In this document: piece after piece, positions 57,152 to 64,000 of the stretch
Layout of the letters: each line of letters starts with the position of its first letter
Position numbering within the stretch: position 1 is the first letter of the stretch
Source: Theodoxus fluviatilis
Taxonomy: Eukaryota > Mollusca > Gastropoda > Cycloneritida > Neritidae
NCBI GenBank assembly: GCA_034096865.1
Contig: JAWQFJ010001812.1
Coordinates: forward strand, 321,612 to 385,611
Reading direction: 5' to 3'
Length of the DNA stretch: 64,000 nucleotides
Made by a program: the position numbers and the translations under genes
Notes under the pieces: model-generated
Database searches by the model: none
Told to the model about the DNA's origin: nothing
What the model saw: the letters and a program-made list of their open reading frames with translations, nothing else

Positions 57152-60100
57152 GCCGCCAGCCCCAGCAGTGGTTGGAGAGAGGCAGGGTGGAGTCGGGAAG
57201 ACCCAGGCGGGCATTGGAGGGTTTGGCCTGCACTCGTCAGTCACATGGTCACTACTGTCCACTCGCCTGGCCAGCTCCCACTGCCTGTCTGCGCTGCCTG
57301 TGTTGTACAGCTCAACTGACCCAGGAAATCTGCTGTTGTCCTGGGTCGTGGAGTTTTGGAGACTTGCTGGTGGCAAGACGTGGGAATAGCAACCTTGCCA
57401 TTTCTTCTGCCTCATCTGTTTTGTTCTTCATGCACTCAACCAGGAAGAGGAGGAAGGAGAATGGAAGTGTTCGTCCCTAGACATGGGAGTGTCTCTGTAG
57501 AATGGACATGGAGCAAACATTCTCACACAGAGACTTGACTGCCTCCATCCATGTGTCTGTCACAAGTCAAAGTAGCCAATCAGTGACAAGGATTGTGATC
57601 ATGTGACACCCTCCAAGTTGTGCTCAAGAATGAAGAAAAAAATGTTTTTTCAGTCCTCCCATCTGGATTTTATTTTCAATTTGGATGTTTATTTCCTCAT
57701 CTTGTTTAAGTGGTTTTCAGTTCCCACACAAGATTTTCGAAGCCGGAGCCATGTGCTTTTTTTGTGCTGGTGCTGTTCTGTGTATAAAGCTGAGCATTGC
57801 AAGTATCAAACTCTGCCATAGTGACAAACTGAGCAATAGTGGGTGTGGCATTTTCTCTGCTCCAGTCGATGGTTTCCAAGACAACCATGCATAGAGGTTG
57901 CTGAAATTTTCATCTTGCTATAACCTCCAAAACCTGCCAGGCACCACCTGTACATTGGAAAGACTTCTGCAAGAAGCACTGCTACTGGGAAAGAAACGTC
58001 TACAGAGACTGGTTGTGTAAGGAGCAAGGGAGTGTGTGTAGCTGGATATGATGGAACGTGGAACAGAGGAACCTAGATTGTGTTCAAGATGTATTGGTAG
58101 AAGTATGCAACAGAGTTTCTGTGGAAAGGACCAGGAGGTATTGTACCTAGATGCTATTGTTGTAATTGTGTTGAAAAGCCAGGGATAACATCCAGTTAGC
58201 CGTAGAGTTGTGTAGACAACATGGTGGTGCAACCACCTCTTGAAGAATTGTAGCTGGGACAGCAGAACTGTGAGGTCTGTTCCTCTCACTGACTGAAGGA
58301 GGCAGTGCTCCTGTGAACTTGCTAGCTGGAGTGGCTGTGCGTGGACTAGGTGTGGGAACATTTCCAGCTCTCCTCCCCAGGAGGAGCAGACTGAGCTGCG
58401 GGCTGCCCGTGGTTCCTCTCTGTGTGACCCCACGGCATGCAACTTGCCGCCCCGACCAGCCAAGGCTAGAGAATGCAGACTTCAAGCACCAAAGGAGTTG
58501 TCACTTTTCTGGATGTACTGTGTACAGTGGTGTTGACTTGATCATCTCACCCTTGCAGTGTGCACCTGGTGCCACACTTGCAAAAGTTTCCTGGCAGAAA
58601 GGTTTTCATGCATATTACAAACATATGCCAATGTGTGTATGTCATATTTTATTATCTACTTGTTGATGTGAAGATTTCTTCTGTTTGCCATATTTTCTCT
58701 TGATGCGTTTTTAGTTCTTTTGGATGGACTGGAGACCATAGTATTGTTACCTCTAGGACTGCTTGATCTAAGGTAGGAACCCTTGTAGAAGTTGCCTAGT
58801 TGCATGAGCAGGTGCGAGAGGTGTCGAACATGATCACCGTCAACAGTAGCATACCACCGATGCCGTGGTGTCAGTTGCGTGCTAGAGGTAGCTAGAGTCC
58901 TGCTGGAAGCAGCAGCCACGTCCTGTACAGGCCTAGAGCTGGGCGGGCAGCCGCCCTCTCCTCCATGGTTGTGCATCGCATTTCAACATGGAAGAAGTGA
59001 AGAAGGTGGCTTCTACCTGCCTTTTCACAATGACAAGTTTGCCTTTGTGAAAGAGGATGTTGCCTGTCCTTGTGATCACTCGATTCTTCTAGTACAACCT
59101 ACCGCAAGCGATGACCACATGTCTGCATAGAAGTCTAGGACGCGGCCCTCCTGTATGGAAGGCAGTGGTAACTTTGGATTTTGTCATCGTAATGAGCGTT
59201 GTTGATCCTTTGAGAACAAAGATGTCATTGTTGGATGATGTATGTCATGGTCAATTGAATTTAATCTCCAATTATTATTCATTAACAATGATGTCATCAC
59301 CACTCAGCTGAGTCAAGTAAACTATCATCATCACCAAGCATAAAACTGATGAATCCAGTCTCAATTTCTTGGCTATCTTGTGTGGGTGTTTTGTGTTTGA
59401 GCAAAGTTGTTATCAATTATAATGAAAGGGAATTCTAACTACCTATGATTACAGTTAGCCTCCAATCTCCATCTTGTGCAGTTGCTGGGCACTCCAGTGG
59501 ATGAGTGACTGACTTTTTGTTGCAAGTTGTTGAAGTTAGAACGCTTGACCTTGGGCCTACCAACAGTCCTGCCAAAAGAGGAGGGAGAGGTTCCATGTGT
59601 AGCTAGATGGCTGGCCCAGCAGTGCAGGCAGTCAGAGCCAGGTAAAAAGCAAGTCTCGCTGGCGGCTGGGGAAAGAAGCACTGCTACCACACTGCAGGAC
59701 ACTCGGTACCAGCAGCTCCGCTGTCCTTGCTTCCCTCTGTCACAAGGGTGCCAGCCCTGACTTGCGTCTCCCTAGAGAGCGATGAATGAGTCTTGCCATC
59801 AATGCATCCAAACTTTTACTGCAATGAATCAATGACGTTGACTCCTAATCTATTGTGGATACAAGTGAGGTGTACCATATGTGATTTGTGCATGCTTATT
59901 TGTTGTACATCCTACAATACATGACCGACTTCTTGGAGGAAGGCCAGACTGTTCAGTGGAACTCCCGACTTGAGCTGGACAGGTTACAGGACTGGAGGCA
60001 CACTAACCTCAGGCACTTTGGGTAGGAGGAGGGCATTTTGTGTGACGACTATTGGGCATGTCCAGTATTGTGCTGTGACGGGCGTTGCCAGTGGCTGGCT

Positions 60101-61133
60101 GTGCATTACTTGGGGACATTTGCTGATACTGCCAATGTGATAGAATGATCTGGGATGCAGTTCTCTGGACCTGTGTGAGTTTCCACTCAGAATCTCACAT
60201 TTGCTTCACTTGGGATGTTTTCATTATAAAACGATGTACCTGATATGACCTGTACCGTATATATATAAATACATATACATACACACTTGTATACATATAT
60301 AACACCTTGTCAACTTCGTTACCGTAGTTTCATCACAAGTCCATATCATTTCTTTGGTTCATTTCAACATCAGTGAGTCGTCATGTTTTTTACGTGCAAT
60401 GAGATGAATTCGTTTTCTGGATTCCTGGGGGCCAAACTTTTTTGTAAGCTTTCCACCCGTACCAGCCAGTCTCCTCCACACCCGAGACATCGCCACTTTT
60501 GGTATGTCACTCTCTTCTGCCTCGGTTCATTTTCTGACAGCAGGTCTTGCTTTGGCCACCGTCAGCTGTTGTGATCAGTGCTGCTCTATCCCAACTCTCC
60601 TCGCTGCCTTGTTCAGTGGACTGGTTCGCCCTCCCTGTCTTGTTCAGTGGACTGGTTCGCCCTCTCTGTCTTGCACCTATTTGGCTTCTCATTTTACTTG
60701 ACATCACGCCGTTCTGTGAACAAGTTGCTCATTCTGTTTTGGCTCCAAAGTTTTGAACGCATTCGCCATTCAGGAGTTTGGTGGAATTTTCCCATGTATA
60801 ACATTGTGTGAAAAGAAAAACGAACCCCCCAAACTAATGCACTATATCAAAAATGGATCATTTACTTAACTACAGCGCAGAGAGGGAGGAGTTGGTGGAT
60901 GTTGTACAATTAAAAAAAGTGTCAAGGAGCATTCTCTTCAAACTTAGTAGTGACATCTCTTTTTTGATTTTCTTCATCCTCCTCCTACAATAATCTGGTA
61001 CTCTTATTACTCTTACTCCTTCTTGGGTTCAGGAACCCGACTTGACCACCTAGACTGACTGTGTTGTTGGGTGTAGCTGTCTGACGCTAGGCAAGTGTTG
61101 CCATGGAGACGCAGGCCTGCCATGCTCTCCCTG

Positions 61134-61164
61134 TGTAGATAACTCTGTGTACAATATGTAGATA
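61134..61164 (+). promoter_or_regulatory. Two Pumilio-type TGTAGATA sites in the 3' UTR
   Basis: TGTAGATA occurs at 61134-61141 and 61157-61164, 23 bp apart and about 150-180 nt upstream of the poly(A) signal. TGTANATA is the consensus of Pumilio/FBF repressors in animals. Spacing and location near the 3' end are plausible for function, but chance occurrence is not excluded. Confidence 0.35.
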
Positions 61165-61315
61165 AAGTGATGTGTAGCCTTGTCGTAGCGGCCTCCCTTT
61201 TCTACATCAATATTGTACTTCAAGCATCGTGTGTCCGTAGCCTCATGCATGCCCTCCTCCATTTTGTATGTCATGGAATCATTTTGAAATTTCTCAATAT
61301 TCAGCAAGTAAAGCT

Positions 61316-61321
61316 AATAAA
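61316..61321 (+). terminator. Candidate poly(A) signal AATAAA
   Basis: AATAAA within AGCTAATAAAGATT, followed about 30 nt downstream by a T/GT-rich element (GTGCTTTTTGTTGGTTGACT). It is the first canonical signal after the Lar stop that I can find. Confidence 0.55.
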
Positions 61322-61345
61322 GATTTGAAAGACTCCCATGATGTC

Positions 61346-62960
61346 AGTGCTTTTTGTTGGTTGACTGTTACCAGTGCCGACACAACACCGCCTGCGAATT
61401 CAAATACTTCAGTGATTTCATCAAATTTAACAGGTTTGGCACTGCAAATCATATTTGTGTGTAATGAAGACTTGCCTACATCACCCCACAGAAAAAGCAG
61501 TAATAGCATCCAAAGATTGTTCTTCAGACAAAAATGAGACGGATTTCTCACAGGCAATCCTAGCGCATCATATGTGACCCTCTCAATAGACGGGAGGCGT
61601 GTTTCATCTCAAAGTATACGAAAATGTTGAGAGATGGGCACCTCGGTTAGCACTCATGAAACCTAAAGCTTCTTTCCTAACTGAACCTGTCCACACAGGA
61701 GGTCACCGTGAGCACTCATCTCTGATCATTATTTTAAAAAACCCTCAAGAAAACATGCCTCTGGTCCCAGCAAGAGGATGACATATGATGCGTTAGGATT
61801 GCCTCTGGTGTGGATGCCTCTCCTCAGAGCAAGATGACTGCACAGCCAAAACTGGAGTTTCAAACATGCAGTCCTTGATAAATAATGAGAGACGGTTTGC
61901 CTAATGCTCACAATGGGCTGCAGCAGTCAGGTTGTGGACTTCAGTGGAAAAGACTGCCCAACCAGTGTGTCATGGAATACCTATGGGTAGCCATCACTGC
62001 AGAGCTTGTAAGGATAACCCAAGGTCTCTCTGTCAGAGCTACAACGAACAAATTTCAAGTATCTCAGGCCTGACCTGGGATCATTGATCTGTCCAGCAAG
62101 ACAGAGAGCACAACAGCCTCATTCAGTAGCCACTCTGAAGTACAGAGAAATTTCCACCATTATTGATGAATAAATCAGTTACTTTCTTTCTTTAATTTTT
62201 TTCCTGGCAAAGAAGAATAACAGGAATTCTATGTCAAGACCCTTTAATGAACCAAGAAAATGAAAAATGGTGGTCCAAGGGAAATAACTCAGCAGCTATT
62301 CAGCTGACTTGAATTGCCTCCCTTGATATGATGAACTTTGCATTTTGATCACATAATTATTCACTATTAATTACAGCATACTTTTCGAAAAGACTTTGAG
62401 CAAATATGTACACAGTATCATTGGTTATCCAGAAATGTTCCTGCAGTCACAAACTTTTCAGCAAATGTATAATATTTTGACAAATGCCTTGCTTTAAATA
62501 TTCACTACACCTCTGCATGCACACATCCACACCCACATGCACATACTTTGCACTCACACAACCCACACCCACATGCACCCACTCGCATAAGAAAAATCCA
62601 TTCCATTGATCTACTTTGTCGCTCTTGCAAATTGGCAGGGGGGGGGGGGGGGGAGTCCAATTTAGAGTTCTGTTCTCCCTTATTTTGTGAACACCTATGA
62701 AATCCTACAAATGTAATCATAACATTTTAATTGTAGCAAGAACCTTTCCACCTGTGTGGCTAACAGTTACTCTTGTCTACTTTGATAGCTGACTCTAGGT
62801 TTTGAGTTGCCAAGTCATATTCACTATGTTTCAACTAATGACAATGAACCCTTCAGAGAAGCAGGAGGAAAACGAAAGATAAAAACTTGGGACATCATTT
62901 ACAGGACATTGCCTTGGAAACTATTCAGCTAGTGAACTTTGTGGGGTTGTTTTTTTTTTT
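61346..62960. other. Intergenic sequence between convergent genes
   Basis: Between the Lar poly(A) site and the putative 3' end of the minus-strand gene I see only AT-rich unique sequence, plus a CA-rich stretch at 62515-62580 and a G run at 62638-62653. No gene is recognised. Confidence 0.55.
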
Positions 62961-62966
62961 TGGCTT

Positions 62967-62972
62967 TTTATT
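62967..62972 (-). terminator. Candidate poly(A) signal for the minus-strand gene
   Basis: TTTATT on the plus strand reads AATAAA on the minus strand, about 630 nt beyond the stop codon at 63605-63607. A genomic A run follows it on the minus strand. Weakly supported. Confidence 0.3.
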
Positions 62973-63604
62973 CCTTCAGACTTAACATTCCCCTACATTG
63001 GACTGAATGAAAACACACACACACACACACACCCACACACACTCACTCACACATGCATGCACGAACGTGCACACACCTATTTGAGCAGGCACAGATGTGG
63101 GCACATAGTAGGTACTACATGCTGGACGGTGCCAAATTTGTCATATTTGCTACTCCTATGACCCAGAGTTCCTTGAGTAATTGCTGCCATCAAGAAATGA
63201 TTCTGCAGGGAATCTCCTTTCTAGCTCTTGTTGAGATCAAAGCACATTACAACACTCTGCAACACCATGCCAAATCTGTCATCCTTAAATACAAACAATG
63301 TAAATCTATCAGTATCACATTCACACTCGAAAATTCCCAGGCAGCTCATTTCCCCTGTGAGGTTTTCAGGAGCAACTCGGGCTGACATTCCATCTCAAAT
63401 GAGGTGATCACTCCTCAGATGTGTGTACATGTGCTGATGTATCACAGCAGTTCCAGAACACATCACACCACAACACAACACGGACTGATGCCAACTCCAC
63501 AAACCACTAAAAAAATGTTTTCACCAAAATACTTACCTTCTTGCTCAGTGCTTCAAATGGCAAATGGGCGACATCTTTTAAACCTGCACAGAGCATCGGC
63601 ACCG

Positions 63605-63929
63605 TCACACCCTGAAGAAACTGGTGATGCTGGGCTGCCCTTTGATGGGAGGCAAGATCCTCCGCCTGCAGCTCTTCTTGCCTGCCGCCTTCCGTCCCTT
63701 GGCACCAGTCTTGGGGGATGCGACAGAGGAGGGGTGGCGGTTCGGTTCCTCGATGCCGGTGGGGCGTTTGGTCTTCTTGGAAAGCTTGTTGACAGGACTG
63801 CTGAGGGCATGAATGCCAGAGGCGTGGCTGGCATTCTCCTTGTCTGACCTGAGTCTGTCTGCCTTCTTCTTGTCTGGCACGCCCAGCAGTGCTGCGTGTG
63901 TGCCCTCCGCTGGCGCCACCAGTGTCTTG
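63605..63929 (-). CDS. Terminal exon of a PCNA-interacting protein (PIP box, KEN box)
   Basis: On the minus strand an acceptor (GTGCTGTGTTTTCCCCGCAG) is followed by 325 nt: one base completing a codon, 107 codons and TGA (63605-63607). The protein is Lys/Arg/Ser/Pro-rich and probably disordered. It contains a KEN box (SDKENAS, 63833-63841) and basic runs (KKTKRP, GRKAAGKKSCRRR), and ends QPSITSFFRV, a canonical Q-x-x-I-x-x-F-F PCNA-binding box at the extreme C-terminus. The placement resembles the C-terminus of the DNA polymerase delta subunit POLD3, but other PIP-box proteins are possible. It converges on Lar. Confidence 0.7.
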
Positions 63930-64000
63930 CTGCGGGGAAAACACAGCACATGGACTCGTCATTGAGACTTTTGTGGTTGCAAGAGATAAATCTAGGTATG

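Larger units (their letters stand above)
57152..61345 (+). other. Lar 3' untranslated region (inferred)
   Basis: After the stop no further frame is conserved, and no AATAAA occurs until 61316. The region is compositionally ordinary apart from an AT-rich repeat at about 60258-60300. Two TGTAGATA words near its end fit Pumilio-type sites. The UTR extent rests only on the poly(A) signal, so earlier cleavage at variant signals is possible. Confidence 0.55.

Noticed and set aside
57918..58463. 181-codon minus-strand ORF in the Lar 3' UTR
   Set aside because: No recognisable domain, no splice or promoter signals, and it overlaps an inferred UTR; length is compatible with chance at this GC content.

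Overview
This is animal nuclear DNA: multi-exon genes with GT-AG introns, very dense microsatellites and minisatellites, and several kinds of transposable elements. Protein similarity and repeat style point to a lophotrochozoan, most likely a mollusc. That assignment is an inference and the species cannot be fixed from the sequence.

The window is dominated by one plus-strand gene, a type IIa receptor-type protein tyrosine phosphatase of the LAR/PTPRD/PTPRS/PTPRF family (Drosophila Lar-like). I can place 29 consecutive coding exons from 5966 to the stop codon at 57149-57151. All 29 join in one unbroken frame and encode about 1,625 residues. The order is fibronectin type III domains FN2 to FN9 (5966-30562), a membrane-proximal region (30790-31687 and the start of the next exon), one transmembrane helix (34744-34994), a juxtamembrane segment and wedge, catalytic phosphatase domain D1 (36449-51214) and D2 (52637-57151). 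D2 has the WPE and KNRL substitutions typical of the inactive second domain. The Ig domains and FN1 must lie upstream of the window. Two phase-compatible microexons (27 and 12 nt) sit in the long FN2-FN3 intron. A 3' UTR of about 4.2 kb runs to a poly(A) signal near 61316. A convergent minus-strand gene ends at 63605 with a C-terminal PCNA-binding PIP box.

The large D1 intron (37403 or 39621 to 49930) holds the most unusual structure. It contains a DIRS-type tyrosine-recombinase retrotransposon (41209-46832) with inverted terminal repeats and an internal complementary region that equals, base for base at the junction, the reverse complement of its joined ends. The copy is non-autonomous: a gag-like region carries a 258-bp (2 x 129 bp) coding tandem repeat, I find no reverse transcriptase, and the recombinase is broken. 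It seems to sit inside an older element with degenerate ends near 40053 and 47847, which contributes a minus-strand ORF with a promoter-like region. A 30-bp minisatellite of about 58 copies follows, open in frame into the next phosphatase exon.

Other mobile DNA in the introns: a TTAA-flanked MITE (6149-6969); an RNase H-bearing non-LTR element with stacked 3' tails (21637-23070); dispersed relatives of those tails (29424-29620, 31786-31978, 56446-56637); a 650-bp inverted-repeat element packed with nuclear-receptor half-sites (23308-23960); a 429-bp MITE with long inverted repeats (35139-35567); and an RTE-like endonuclease/RT fragment (53998-55139).

One assembly problem matters for annotation. 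Positions 36779-38990 and 39001-41208 are the same 2.2 kb locus represented twice across a 10-N gap, which duplicates a 99-nt in-frame D1 exon.
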